From assembly GCF_004363045.1 (NCBI RefSeq), contig NZ_SNYJ01000005.1, positions 186,001-250,000 on the forward strand: DNA of 64,000 nt. The letters run 5' to 3'. A model generated the notes under the pieces. It saw only the letters and a program-made list of their open reading frames with translations. It was not told the DNA's origin and did no database searches. This document shows positions 1 through 11,400 of the stretch, piece by piece. This stretch comes from Aureibacillus halotolerans. GTDB lineage: Bacteria; Bacillota; Bacilli; Bacillales; DSM-28697. The position numbers were made by a program, and so were the translations under genes. Position 1 is the stretch's first letter; the number at the start of each line of letters is the position of its first letter.

Positions 1-1
1 T

Positions 2-97
2 GATTTTAGTTATGGTAGTGCTGTTGCCTACGTTGTTGTTGTGCTCGTTGCGATTCTGTCATTTATCCAATTCAAATTTACAGGTGATAAGTCATGA
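2..97 (+). CDS. Sugar ABC transporter permease, C-terminal end (partial)
   Basis: The window opens inside this gene. The 31 readable codons end in a hydrophobic helix followed by a short polar tail (FKFTGDKS). The stop TGA overlaps the ATG of the next permease (ATGA), the usual coupling of MalF/UgpA-type and MalG/UgpE-type permeases. I infer it is the first of two inner-membrane permeases of a carbohydrate importer; the substrate-binding protein should lie upstream, outside the window. Too little sequence is present to name a substrate directly. Confidence 0.75.
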   Translation, partial: DFSYGSAVAYVVVVLVAILSFIQFKFTGDKS

Positions 98-918
98 AAA
101 CGAAGCAGCTTATCGGAAAAGTCGGTATGTATGTGTTTTTGAGTTTGTTTCTAGTTGTATCTATCTTTCCGTTTTATTGGATGCTTATAGGGTCTACCAA
201 TAGTTCAGATAAAATGTTTGCTTTTCCTCCAACCTTATTGCCAGGAGGAGAGTTTTGGACAAACTTATCCAATCTTGATGCCAGTGTTGGCATTTGGCGA
301 GTGTTGTTTAATTCTCTTTATGTGTCGGGTCTTTATGTTGTTTTGGCACTTGCCGTCAGCACAATGGCAGCTTACGCGTTTGCCAAGTTTGAGTTCAGAG
401 GGAGAAACGTCATTTTCACGATCTTCATTCTTTCGATGATGATTCCGTACCAAGCGACCATTATCCCTTTGTTTCAGATGATGACGGACTACGGTCTTTT
501 AAACAGCTATTTTTCTTTAATTGCACCACAGCTTTGTTATCCATTTGCGATTTTCCTCATGCGGCAAAACTTTGTGGCCTTCCCAACAGAGCTGCTTGAA
601 GCAGCACGCTTGGATGGTGCTGGGGAGTGGAGAATCTTTACGAGCATCGTGCTGCCGTCTATGAAGCCAGCGCTTGCTGCAACATCAATCTTTTTGTTTA
701 TGTACCAGTGGAATAACTTTATGTGGCCGCTCGTTGCAATTCGAACGCCGGAGATGTATACGTTCCCCGTGGCTTTGTCCACGTTGAGCGGCGTATCTTT
801 CACAGATTACGGACAAATGATGGTAGGTATTTCGATTGCTACCATTCCAATTATGATATTCTTCCTCGCCCTGCAAAAGCATTTCGTTTCAGGCATGCTT
901 GGCAGTGCAGTGAAGTAA
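94..918 (+). CDS. Carbohydrate ABC transporter permease (MalG/UgpE/AraQ type)
   Basis: A 274-residue inner-membrane permease with about six hydrophobic segments. The cytoplasmic EAA loop is clear near residues 169-185 (EAARLDGAGEWRIF, then LPSMKPALA), which docks on the ATPase subunit. Length and layout match the second permease of family-1 carbohydrate importers. It overlaps the upstream permease by 4 nt and is followed after 15 nt by a beta-galactosidase and then an alpha-galactosidase, so the likely cargo is a galactose-containing oligosaccharide; this is inference from context. No ATPase gene is seen nearby, so a shared MsmX-type ATPase may serve it. Confidence 0.92.
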   Translation: MKTKQLIGKVGMYVFLSLFLVVSIFPFYWMLIGSTNSSDKMFAFPPTLLPGGEFWTNLSNLDASVGIWRVLFNSLYVSGLYVVLALAVSTMAAYAFAKFEFRGRNVIFTIFILSMMIPYQATIIPLFQMMTDYGLLNSYFSLIAPQLCYPFAIFLMRQNFVAFPTELLEAARLDGAGEWRIFTSIVLPSMKPALAATSIFLFMYQWNNFMWPLVAIRTPEMYTFPVALSTLSGVSFTDYGQMMVGISIATIPIMIFFLALQKHFVSGMLGSAVK

Positions 919-933
919 CAGAGGAGTGCCACG

Positions 934-2652
934 ATGTTAACTACAGAAAACAATCAATTTTTATTGAATGGGCAACCTTTTCGCATTCTATCTGGCAGCA
1001 TTCATTACTTCCGAGTGGTGCCAGAGTATTGGGCAGATCGCCTTCAGAAACTAAAAGAATGTGGATTCAATACGGTTGAAACCTACATCCCATGGAATGT
1101 GCATGAGCCAAAAAAAGGGCAGTTCAATTTTGAAGGCTTAGCAGACCTTGAAGCCTTTATTCAAGAGGCGGATAAGCTCGGACTTCACGTTCTCCTACGA
1201 CCGGCGCCTTATATTTGTGCAGAGTGGGAATTTGGAGGTTTGCCAGCATGGCTGCTAAAGGACCGTACGTTAGACCTTCGTTGCGCAGACCCACGCTTTC
1301 TAGAACACCTGGAATCTTACTATAATGTGTTGTTACCGAAGATTGTGCCGTATCTTTCAACAAACGGCGGGCCGGTACTGGCTTTGCAGATTGAAAATGA
1401 ATATGGGGCTTATGGCAATGACCGGGAGTACCTGCAAGTTACGAAGGAGATGTTTGAAGAAAAGGGCATCGATGTTCTTCTCTTTACGTCAGACGGTCCG
1501 GACATGATCCGAGAAGGCTCTCTTCCGGACGTATTGACGACGCTAAACTTTGGCTCACGTGCAGAGGAGGCGTTCCAAGCACTTGATGAATTAAAGCCTG
1601 GAAGCCCACGCATGTGTGCGGAATACTGGATTGGCTGGTTTGACAGCTGGGGAAAGGAGCATCATACACGGCCGCCTGAAGAAGCCGTTGATGTGCTACG
1701 AACTATGCTGGAGGCTGGGGCTTCAGTAAACTTTTACATGTTCCACGGTGGGACAAACTTCAACTTCCATAATGGGGCAAACCATTATGAATTTTACGAT
1801 CCGACGATTACAAGCTATGACTACGATGCGCTGTTGACAGAGTCTGGCGAGATTACTGAGAAATACCGACATGTTCAAAAAGTATTGCAGGAGTATACGA
1901 CAGTTCCAGAAAGTACTCCTACGGCAGTTAAACGACTTCCTGTCACAGCGGTGGATCTAACAGCTTCCGTTAGTCTGTTTGATACGTTATCCTCAATCGG
2001 GAAAAAGACGCTTCACAAAACCCCATTGGCGATGGAGGATTTAGATCAAGCCTACGGATATGTTCTTTATCGTGTGCAAGTGCCAGGCAAAGGAACATAC
2101 ACGATTGATGCGGATCCAATCCGTGATCGCGCGTCCCTTTACGTGAATGGTGAATTCAAAAAACTGGTGTATCGTAATGATGAAGAGAAAATGATTACGT
2201 TGGATTTTCCAGAAGAGCAAAACGTTCTCGAAATCTTCGTTGAAAATATGGGGCGCGTCAATTACGGCAAGCATTTGAAGGATCGAAAAGGGATCATTCA
2301 AAACCTGTGGATTGATAACAAGTATTTGTTTGACTGGGAAATGTACAGCATTGAGCTTGAAGATGTTGATGTCTCTATTTCTGGAGTTGATACGCGTTAC
2401 CCACGTTTCTTTGAAGGAACTTTAACCGTTGAGGAGCCTGCGGATACATTTGTTCAACTAGAGGGTTGGACGAAGGGGAACGTGTTTGTGAATGGTTTTA
2501 ACCTAGGGCGTTATTGGAGCATTGGACCGCAAAAAACGTTGTACGTCCCAGGCCCACTCCTGAAAAAAGGGGCAAATCGCATTCAAGTGTTGGAGCTTGA
2601 AGGAACAAATTCTGAACGGATCGTTTTCCAAAACGAAGCAGATCTTGGGTAA
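934..2652 (+). CDS. Beta-galactosidase, glycoside hydrolase family 35
   Basis: A 572-residue enzyme predicted to cleave terminal beta-galactose from oligosaccharides in the cytoplasm (no signal peptide). The N-terminal TIM barrel carries the GH35 signatures: LRPAPYICAEWEFGGLP near 88-104, the acid/base Glu156 in LQIENEYG, and the nucleophile Glu230 in AEYWIGWFDSWG. The C-terminal part has beta-sandwich domains ending in a galactose-binding-like fold (EGWTKGNVFVNGFNLGRYW). A RBS (AGAGGAG) precedes the ATG. It sits between a sugar permease and a GH36 enzyme in one operon, so it acts on the imported galactoside. The family assignment is firm; the linkage preference is not known. Confidence 0.95.
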   Translation: MLTTENNQFLLNGQPFRILSGSIHYFRVVPEYWADRLQKLKECGFNTVETYIPWNVHEPKKGQFNFEGLADLEAFIQEADKLGLHVLLRPAPYICAEWEFGGLPAWLLKDRTLDLRCADPRFLEHLESYYNVLLPKIVPYLSTNGGPVLALQIENEYGAYGNDREYLQVTKEMFEEKGIDVLLFTSDGPDMIREGSLPDVLTTLNFGSRAEEAFQALDELKPGSPRMCAEYWIGWFDSWGKEHHTRPPEEAVDVLRTMLEAGASVNFYMFHGGTNFNFHNGANHYEFYDPTITSYDYDALLTESGEITEKYRHVQKVLQEYTTVPESTPTAVKRLPVTAVDLTASVSLFDTLSSIGKKTLHKTPLAMEDLDQAYGYVLYRVQVPGKGTYTIDADPIRDRASLYVNGEFKKLVYRNDEEKMITLDFPEEQNVLEIFVENMGRVNYGKHLKDRKGIIQNLWIDNKYLFDWEMYSIELEDVDVSISGVDTRYPRFFEGTLTVEEPADTFVQLEGWTKGNVFVNGFNLGRYWSIGPQKTLYVPGPLLKKGANRIQVLELEGTNSERIVFQNEADLG

Positions 2653-2666
2653 GGAGTGCGGCAGAC

Positions 2667-4913
2667 GTGGCAATTCTAGTTGAACAAGAAAACCAGCAGT
2701 TTCATTTGACAAACGGACAACTGAGCTACATCTTTCATGTCATGAAAAATGGCCAGCTTGGTCATCTCTATTATGGCAAGGCGCTCACGCACAGAAGTGA
2801 TTTTTCTCATCTGCAGCGCTACGATCTCCATACGCCGAATACGTCACACCCTTACGTGGATGACCCTGACTTTAGTATGGAAACAAGCCGGCAGGAGTAT
2901 CCAGTATACGGAACGACGGACTTTCGCGAGCCAGCATTGCATGTTTTGCAGTCTGACGGCAGTCATATCACGAACTTTGAGTACGTCTCACACGAAATGT
3001 TTGCAGGCAAGAAAGCTTTGCCACAAATGCCGGCGACGTATACGAACGAAGGAAGCGATGCTGAAACATTAGAGATCCATCTGTTCGATTCTCATTTAGG
3101 TGTTGAACTGACTCTGTCCTATACGCTTTTTCGCGACCTGCCTATTTTAACAAGACACACCGTTATTAAAAACAATGGGGCGAATTCAATCACGCTTGAT
3201 CGAGTGATGAGTGGAAGCGTAGATCTGCCCCACAGCGATTATGACATGGTTCAGCTTTCTGGAGCGTGGTCACGTGAACGCCATGTGAAGACACGAACCC
3301 TTGAAAGCGGCATCCAAGCAGTATCCAGCTTGCGTGGGTCAAGCTCACACCAGCAAAATCCGTTCTTGGCTCTTAAAAGCCCTGAAGCGACGGAACATAC
3401 AGGTGATGTCTATGGCTTTAGCCTTGTTTACAGCAGCAATTTTCTCGCTCAAGTAGAGGTCGACCAATACGATGTCGCCCGCGTTCTTGTTGGTATTCAT
3501 CCATTTGGTTTTTCATGGACATTGTCTTCAGGAGAAACCTTTACAACACCAGAGCTCGTTATGGCATATTCACCAAATGGGTTAAACGGGATGAGTCAAG
3601 CCTTCCATCGCCTTTTTCAGGCACATCTTGTGCGGGGGGAATGGAAGCACAAAGATCGGCCCGTCTTAATTAACAACTGGGAAGCGACCTATTTTAATTT
3701 CGATGAGCAGAAGCTAATGAACATCGTGCATGAAGCGAAGGACCTTGGTGTTGAATTATTCGTCTTAGATGATGGGTGGTTTGGGAAACGCAACAACGAT
3801 ACGACCTCTCTTGGCGACTGGTACGTAGACGAGGCAAAGCTTCCGAACGGGCTTGGTGCACTGGCAGCAAACGTAAGAGAAGCAGGTCTTGAATTTGGTC
3901 TTTGGTTCGAAGTCGAAATGGTGAGTCCTGTGAGTGAACTGCATAAAAATCATCCCGAATGGGTCATTCAGACACCTGGAAGAAACATGTCCTTAGGTAG
4001 AAACCAGCGCGTCCTCGACTTCACAAAACAAGAGGTCGTCGACTACATTTTTGAGCGGATGAGTGCTGTCATCAAAGAAACGAAGCTTTCCTATATTAAA
4101 TGGGACATGAATCGCAATATCACAGAGGCGTATTCAGCCACCTTGCGTCCAGACCAGCAAGGGGAGTTTTTCCACCGCTATATTCTCGGCATGTATCAGC
4201 TGTATGAACGTTTAACCACAGCGTTCCCACAGGTGTTGTTTGAATCGTGTGCAGCTGGTGGCGGACGCTTTGATCCGGGCATGCTGTATTATGCCCCTCA
4301 AGCATGGACGAGTGATGATACAGATGCTGTAGAGCGCTTGAAAATCCAATATGGTACGTCATTTGTTTACCCATTAAGCACAATGGGCGCACATGTATCG
4401 GACATTCCAAATCACCAGACACTTCGTGAAACGTCATTGAGAACACGGACCAATGTCGCGTACTTCGGATTGTTTGGCTATGAGCTTGATCCGACTAGTT
4501 TATCTGAAGAAGATAAACAACAGATTAAAATAGACATCAAGACCTACAAAATGTATCGACATCTGATTCGAACAGGCCAGTTTGTTCGACTACAAAGCCC
4601 TTTCACAGAAGGACCAACCGCCTGGATGGTCATCAATGAAGATAAAACAGAAGCGCTAGTTGGCTATTATAAAGCATTGGCATCACCAACATCAGTGAAA
4701 ATGCAAACGCTCAAGGTAGCTGGAATTAGTGAAGAGTCCTTGTATACGGTACAGGAATTGTCTCAACGGAAGAGCGTGGAACTGTATGGTGACGAGCTAA
4801 TGTACAGCGGACTGCCACTTCTTACAGAATTCAATGGTGCCAACCGTGCTGTTGCTGAAACTGGCGGAGATGGGCAATCTGCACTCTACCATTTGAAACG
4901 AAAAGAGCTTTAA
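2667..4913 (+). CDS. Alpha-galactosidase, glycoside hydrolase family 36
   Basis: A 748-residue cytoplasmic alpha-galactosidase of the tetrameric GH36 type (about 730-750 residues), releasing galactose from melibiose/raffinose-type sugars. Domains: N-terminal beta-supersandwich (1-330), TIM barrel (330-640) and C-terminal beta sandwich. The nucleophile is Asp480 in KWDMNR and the acid/base is Asp550 in WTSDDTDA; FESCAAGGGRFD before it is also typical. The start is GTG with AAGGAG 10 bases upstream, 14 nt after the GH35 stop. The pairing of alpha- and beta-galactosidase suggests mixed galactosides such as plant galactans are processed. Confidence 0.95.
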   Translation: MAILVEQENQQFHLTNGQLSYIFHVMKNGQLGHLYYGKALTHRSDFSHLQRYDLHTPNTSHPYVDDPDFSMETSRQEYPVYGTTDFREPALHVLQSDGSHITNFEYVSHEMFAGKKALPQMPATYTNEGSDAETLEIHLFDSHLGVELTLSYTLFRDLPILTRHTVIKNNGANSITLDRVMSGSVDLPHSDYDMVQLSGAWSRERHVKTRTLESGIQAVSSLRGSSSHQQNPFLALKSPEATEHTGDVYGFSLVYSSNFLAQVEVDQYDVARVLVGIHPFGFSWTLSSGETFTTPELVMAYSPNGLNGMSQAFHRLFQAHLVRGEWKHKDRPVLINNWEATYFNFDEQKLMNIVHEAKDLGVELFVLDDGWFGKRNNDTTSLGDWYVDEAKLPNGLGALAANVREAGLEFGLWFEVEMVSPVSELHKNHPEWVIQTPGRNMSLGRNQRVLDFTKQEVVDYIFERMSAVIKETKLSYIKWDMNRNITEAYSATLRPDQQGEFFHRYILGMYQLYERLTTAFPQVLFESCAAGGGRFDPGMLYYAPQAWTSDDTDAVERLKIQYGTSFVYPLSTMGAHVSDIPNHQTLRETSLRTRTNVAYFGLFGYELDPTSLSEEDKQQIKIDIKTYKMYRHLIRTGQFVRLQSPFTEGPTAWMVINEDKTEALVGYYKALASPTSVKMQTLKVAGISEESLYTVQELSQRKSVELYGDELMYSGLPLLTEFNGANRAVAETGGDGQSALYHLKRKEL

Positions 4914-5000
4914 TGGACTGTAAGTGATGTGCGATCGACGTGTATTAAGTTTTTATCTTGCAATTAATGTATTCTTTTCATAAAATTTAGAGAGTTATAA

Positions 5001-6053
<1,053 letters not shown>

Positions 6054-6096
6054 TTCGGCAATAGGGAGGCAGAAAGTGCCCGAAATCAAAACGAAC

Positions 6097-6125
6097 AGAA
6101 CGTGCTTAGTCGGCACGTTCTTTCT
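6097..6125. terminator. Terminator between LacI gene and convergent gene
   Basis: Perfect 9-bp stem AGAACGTGC / GCACGTTCT with a 7-nt loop, T-rich on both sides; serves the convergent genes on either side. Confidence 0.75.
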
Positions 6126-6129
6126 AGAT

Positions 6130-6681
6130 TTAGTTAATTTGAACCTCCCAACGTTGTTCCGTCCCTAAATCCACAAACACAATTTTCCACATTCCTGTAT
6201 CATTGTTATAGGTGATTCCCTCAATGGAAAAGGTCCCATCCTCAGGCAATCCCTTGGCTTGGTTTATTGCAGAACGAAGGGCTTCAGCTTCTTCATTGTT
6301 CCCTTCTGTAGCGCTTATTTGTACAGCAGTGGTGGAAAAAGGATTGCTTGTATCGATATTTCCATTGTGAGTCATTTTAACTTTCTGACCAACCTCAAAC
6401 GCATCCTCCGTTATCGTCCGTCCATGTTCATTCAACCATAGGGTCTGTTCATTGATCGTATAGTTTCCTATATTTAATTGCTGATGGATGTCAGATACAA
6501 AGACATTCGTTATGCTTCCGTTACTCCTTGTTATTTTTGTTAAATAACCGATCATAGAACGTTCAGGTAGATTTGAAGAATGATGATCATCCTTTTGAGC
6601 TGCGCTAAATGCAATCACAAGCAAAACTGCTGTCAGAACAGAAACAAGTGAAACAGCATAAAAGAGTTTAGAGCTTCTCAA
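6130..6681 (-). CDS. Hypothetical membrane-anchored or secreted protein
   Basis: A 183-residue protein with one N-terminal hydrophobic segment (residues 7-29) then a polar extracytoplasmic domain; no lipobox Cys. The middle (SMIGYLTKITRSNGSITNVFVSD to GQKVKMTHNGNID) resembles small beta-barrel domains of DUF3221-type secreted Bacillus proteins, and the C-terminal part (EEAEALRSAINQAKGLPEDG, then GMWKIVFVDLGTEQRWEVQI) looks PepSY-like. Both similarities are by eye only. It is a single gene converging on the LacI gene. No function can be assigned. Confidence 0.7.
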   Translation of the reverse strand: MRSSKLFYAVSLVSVLTAVLLVIAFSAAQKDDHHSSNLPERSMIGYLTKITRSNGSITNVFVSDIHQQLNIGNYTINEQTLWLNEHGRTITEDAFEVGQKVKMTHNGNIDTSNPFSTTAVQISATEGNNEEAEALRSAINQAKGLPEDGTFSIEGITYNNDTGMWKIVFVDLGTEQRWEVQIN

Positions 6682-6889
6682 TTGTTTGCTCCTTTCAAAG
6701 ATCCTAACCCCATGAGTTTAGATAATTTCCTCATAAGTTCTCTTTACACTGCATTGCTACTTTTTGCAAACGTTATCATCACGCGAGAGAGGAGTAAAGT
6801 TTTTTTTTGTTGATTTCATTTACTGGTTGATTTCGGATAGAGGGGATAAGGCATTATTGGCGAAATAGTCCTTTAAAAGGGGGAAGGTC

Positions 6890-7420
6890 ATGCTTCAGTC
6901 TCTCATTTTCATTGTTGCCATCATTTTGGTGTTTGTTAGCATTGCAAAGATCTCAGATGGGGGAATGGTAGCGAAAATAATTGGCTACTTTTACATAGGA
7001 ACCTTCAGCTTTTTGATTGCGTATATGTTTGAAGCTAGTTCTGTTCCAGAAAGGCAAATATCGAATGGGAATTCACTTCTTTTGCTGTTGCCTTTAGTGC
7101 TTTTTCCGGGTTTCTTGTTTTTGTGGATGCTGTCGAGAGACGTTGGCGAATGGATCCAACGTGTCTCGACAACGGTGAAACGGACAGTGTTACTTCTTCT
7201 TGTTGGTACGATTCTGTTGTTCCTCTATCTAGAAGTCGTTTATTTGCGTTATGCATTTTCAGTGTACCAAGGAGGGCCGCTCACTCCAGGCTCATGGCTT
7301 TACGGAAGTGACGGGATCCTCATGTATGGGGCGGGTTGGGTAATAAATCGATATATGTTTGGCATCACCTTTTGTTGTCTGTTGCTTTGGCGAATGAACA
7401 AAAAGGTTCCAGCCATGTAG
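6890..7420 (+). CDS. Hypothetical integral membrane protein
   Basis: A 176-residue, very hydrophobic protein with about five membrane segments (around 2-17, 26-45, 60-80, 100-120, 150-170). ATG follows AAGGGGGAAGG. I do not recognise a family motif. It stands alone, with a decayed methyltransferase gene converging 7 nt after its stop. Confidence 0.65.
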   Translation: MLQSLIFIVAIILVFVSIAKISDGGMVAKIIGYFYIGTFSFLIAYMFEASSVPERQISNGNSLLLLLPLVLFPGFLFLWMLSRDVGEWIQRVSTTVKRTVLLLLVGTILLFLYLEVVYLRYAFSVYQGGPLTPGSWLYGSDGILMYGAGWVINRYMFGITFCCLLLWRMNKKVPAM

Positions 7421-7427
7421 CAATGAC

Positions 7428-7748
7428 TTACGCTTGCGCGATGCCAAGGAGAAAACCGTCGTATCCCTTACGACCGACGGTTTGGATGGCGGTCGTGTGG
7501 ACGAGTGGTTCATTGGCGAGCATGTCAACAAAGGCTTGCACCTCGTGCACCCGCAGGTCTGTTGTATGCTTTTGGACGATGGCACCTTCACGCACAATGT
7601 TGTCGGCAAACACCACAGTGCCGGGCTTTGACAATGTGAGGGCCCACTCGAGGTAGCGGGGGTTGTTCAGCTTATCTGCGTCAATAAATATAAAATCAAA
7701 TGGTGGATGCTCGGTAAGTCGAGAAAAGAAGAGAGGGACAATGACCAA
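7428..7748 (-). pseudogene. Truncated class I O-methyltransferase (C-terminal half)
   Basis: The readable frame encodes a C-terminal SAM-dependent O-methyltransferase half: FDFIFIDADKLNNPRYLEWAL, then LSKPGTVVFADNIVREG and the end RKGYDGFLLGIA, all typical of the roughly 220-residue AdoMet O-methyltransferase family. Only about 95 homologous residues remain. The N-terminal half with the SAM-binding glycine motif is missing, and the NUDIX gene starts at 7748 where it should lie. I read this as a remnant cut by an insertion/deletion. Confidence 0.75.
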
Positions 7749-8365
7749 TGAAAACAGAACAACTTGCCGTATTTAATGAAGCAATGGAGAGAATAGGAGT
7801 GGCTTCACGTGAAGAGGTTCACCGAAAAGGGCACTGGCATGAGACGTTTCATTGCTGGATCGCCTATCGTGAAGGAGAGACCATCCGTCTGCTTTTTCAA
7901 ATGCGGAGCCCGAACGTAAAGGATTTTAAAGGCTTGCTTGACATCACAGCGGCAGGGCATTTGCTCGCTGAAGAGACTGTACTGGACGGTGTTCGAGAGG
8001 TGGAGGAGGAACTTGGACTTCCTATAACGATGGAGGATATCGTGCAGGTGGCGACCATCCCGTGCACAATTGAGGAAGGGACGTTTATTGATCGCGAATT
8101 TGTCCATGTGTTTCTGTATGGAAAAAAAGTCCCCTTTGAAGCGTTTCACGTGCAAGTGGAGGAAGTGGCAGGGCTATACGAAGCAGACCTTGATCACTTC
8201 GTGTCGCTTTGGAACGGAGAGAGGGGTTCCATTCATGTTACCGGATTTGCGGTGGGAAATGGGAAGCAGCGACAAACAACGATTGAAGTAACTAAGGGTG
8301 CATTCGTGCCCCATCCCGATCATTATGTGCAGACGTTAATTGATGCTTTAAAGAAGACTTTGTAG
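7748..8365 (+). CDS. NUDIX hydrolase
   Basis: A 205-residue NUDIX-family pyrophosphohydrolase. The Nudix box is complete near residues 75-97: Gly (GHLLAEE), then REVEEELGL with the catalytic/metal-binding Glu residues. The N-terminus (HRKGHWHETFHCWIA) is typical of the IDI-like NUDIX proteins that sit beside isoprenoid or nucleotide genes, but no such gene is near. The start overlaps the broken methyltransferase frame. The substrate is not predictable from sequence. Confidence 0.88.
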   Translation: MKTEQLAVFNEAMERIGVASREEVHRKGHWHETFHCWIAYREGETIRLLFQMRSPNVKDFKGLLDITAAGHLLAEETVLDGVREVEEELGLPITMEDIVQVATIPCTIEEGTFIDREFVHVFLYGKKVPFEAFHVQVEEVAGLYEADLDHFVSLWNGERGSIHVTGFAVGNGKQRQTTIEVTKGAFVPHPDHYVQTLIDALKKTL

Positions 8366-8440
8366 CGGACGATTATTGTTATATGCGAGAGAAGTGAAGA
8401 TTCAAACGAGGATCGACCTTAAAATTAGTGCGTGACGAAA

Positions 8441-8469
8441 AAAGAACGTGTCAAAACGACACGTTCTTT
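8441..8469. terminator. Bidirectional terminator
   Basis: Perfect 12-bp stem AAAGAACGTGTC / GACACGTTCTTT with loop AAAAC, T-rich in both directions, between the convergent NUDIX and GH43 genes. Confidence 0.9.
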
Positions 8470-8480
8470 CAGCTGCCTTT

Positions 8481-11400
8481 TTACGGTCCGTCGGTAATTC
8501 TGACCTTGAAATCGTCAAAGTCGATGGAGGCGTTAGCAAACCCGTCGATGCCGAACCGCTGGCCGGTCAACATGCTGCCACCAGTATGACGGAAGACGAA
8601 ATCAGTGGCCACAGGAACAGGCTCATCGTTTAGATAGACGGCATACGTTTTGGCATCCCAGTTTGCCACCATTTTAATGGTATACCATGTATCGTATGAA
8701 ACCTTTTGGACTGGTTTCTTGGATCCTCCATCCTGCGCGATAATGTTCCCTCTATCAAAAGCTGTGACCATGGAATAGTTGTCATTTCCGCTGTCATTTC
8801 TCACCATGGCGCCATTGGCGTAACCGAATTCGCTGTTTACTCTGGCCTTATATTCGATGACGATGCTCTGACCTGCCTCTGCCTTTACTTCCCCTGCATA
8901 CGGCAAGAAGAGGTTTGCTTTGCCTGAATTCGCTGTTGTGGTTAGGCGAAGAAATTTATTCCCTTCCTCCTCTTGTACCGTTGCGGTAGCACCATTGGTT
9001 AGTGCTTCAATGGCAATACCATAGGGGTACTTGCCCGTCTCATCATCGGAAAAGTTCCGGTATGCGTTGTAGGTAACGCCATCCTCGGTAAGGTTGAGTG
9101 AATCTAACAGCTCTGCTTCCGCCTCAGCAAGGCGATTCTGTGCCTTTTCAAATTGTTTTTTACTCAGATCAGGGGCAGCGGACAGCTCTTCCAGATGATC
9201 AAGCTCACCCATAAGATCATCGTAAGCCCATTGACTATAGTTTCCCAAGCCTTTGCCAATAGGAATTGAAAAATCGTCAATCCTGCTGCGGGCGTTATTT
9301 ACAATCTCGTCTAGACCCCATCCAGGGGCGACTCTAACGCTAGCGGTGAGTGGAATGCCTGAATCCTCCAGTATGCCAGTCGCTTGAACAGTGCCCAGGG
9401 AGTTGAAATCAAGTCCCTGAAGTTTCCAATTGACTTCGGCTACTCCTTTCTCCTCGCCCTTATGGACGACCGGAACCTTGTTCGGCAGCACTGGTGTCAC
9501 CCCGGAAGGCGTTTCCCTCGACAATGGAAAAACCTGAATCGAAGACGCATCGGGATCTTCAGCGACCACCAAGCTGAACTCCACTTCCTTGCCTCCGTAC
9601 GTGGCATTTATAACCGTTTCACCCGGTTGAACAGCATGAACCTGACCAGTAGGTGTAACAGTAGCCACATCAGTGTTACTGCTGGAGTATGTGGCATCGT
9701 CTGTCACATCGTGAACTTCATAGTTGCTGTAGAGCGCAGATAGCTGCAGTTGTTGCTCCTGCTCTCCGCTGACGATAACATTGTCCAATCCGCTGATGGC
9801 AATGGACTGCACAGATGCAGGCTCAGCATCGACAGTAACCGTCGTTGTGGCGATATAATCACCATAGGTTGCAGTGATCACAGTGCTGCCCAAGCCAATC
9901 GCCTTAATCGTACCCGTTTCTGTATCAGTCACCTCGACCACCTTGTTTCCGGGGGAGACAGAGAAGGAAACTCCTTCAGAAATGGGGCGTACGCTGACTC
10001 CATCGGCAGCGCTCTTTACCGTTTCCATCAATGGCAGCAGGCTGAGGGTTTCATTCAGACCGAGCGTGTACACTGGGGCCCTGAATTCTAATCCTTCCAC
10101 AGGTCCAACGACATCCATGCTATCTATTTCAGCATACTTGTCGCCTTTAGTGAAACGGACAGTATTGTCGCCCTTCTCAAGGAAGACGGTCGCCGTCGAG
10201 ACTCCCCAGTGATTCCAACCTGAAAAGACAACGTTCAACTTGCTTCCGGGCCCGCCGTTTACCGATAAAATATGATTTGCCGTCCCCCCACCGGCTGAGC
10301 CGTTAGCAGTACGCACGAACAGCGAATAAGATCCCGCCGTGGGGACGTTTATTTTAAACTGAGCATAGTCGTTATCATTGTTTATGTTGGCAACCTTCAT
10401 CTCACTCGAAGCAGAACTTTCCCACCTTACACTGGGACCGGTCCCGCTTTCGGGATCTTTCACCAACAGGGCGTGCTCCGCCTCATAGCGTTTCCGTTTC
10501 AGTTCTCCCGAAGGTAAGGCAATTGGGGTGTTTTGATCAACAGGCATTCCAAGGTTCGGTGTTCCGTCTGCGTTCCAAGTGAACTCTTGCGTCCGGATGC
10601 TGCGCGTCCATCCTGAACCTTGCCAGCGAGCGGCATGGTAGAGGATCCAGTCCTCGCTGCCGTCAGGAGATGTAGTGAAACTGTGGTGACCTGGGCCGTA
10701 AATGCCGTTGGCGCTGGAGAAAATCGGCTCATCCTTTTTTACCCAAGAATTGGGGTCCAGCAGATCGGCACCCAAGTCGGCTGTAATTAATCCGAGGCAG
10801 TAACTGTCTGTCCAACTTCCATTTGCGGAATAGACAAGGTTGATCATGTTTCCCCGTATAGTGAATTGCGGGCCTTCATTGATTCTCGCAGGGGATGTTT
10901 CCCAATCATGGGTTGGCGTCGAAATCAGTACCCGTTCCGAACTAATGGTCCATGGATTGCTCATCCTTGCAATATAAATATTTTGAAAACTACCATCTGT
11001 TTCCTCCCAGCCGGACCAGACGAAATAGCGTTCATCGTTTATCTCCAGCACTGTACCGTCTATTGCCCACCGGTCGCTAGGGTCGGTAATCTGCCCTTTA
11101 AACTCCCAAGTTCCGGTCAGCGGGTTACTACTGGCGTTCTCCAGAACATACATGCGGTGATTTGCGTTGTTTCCGTCGTCAGCGGCAAAATAAATATACC
11201 ATTTGCCGTCCAGATAGTGGATTTCAGGCGCCCAAATATTGGAGCTGTACATTGTGTTTTTTGGCGGTGTCCAAGCTACAGCTTTGTCGCTCGCATCAAT
11301 GCCAGTGATCGTCTTTGACCTCCAAACAGTGACGTTCCCACCAGTCGTATGTGTGTAATAATAATACCCGTCCGTATGCTTATAAACCCAGGGATCGCCT

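Noticed and set aside
7336-7656. Plus-strand frames of 65-106 residues over the methyltransferase remnant
   Set aside because: The minus-strand frame has clear methyltransferase motifs; these are shadows.
9384-10091. Plus-strand open frames of 112-119 residues antisense to the GH43 gene
   Set aside because: They lie within a coding gene with clear domains on the other strand and have no RBS or recognisable motif.
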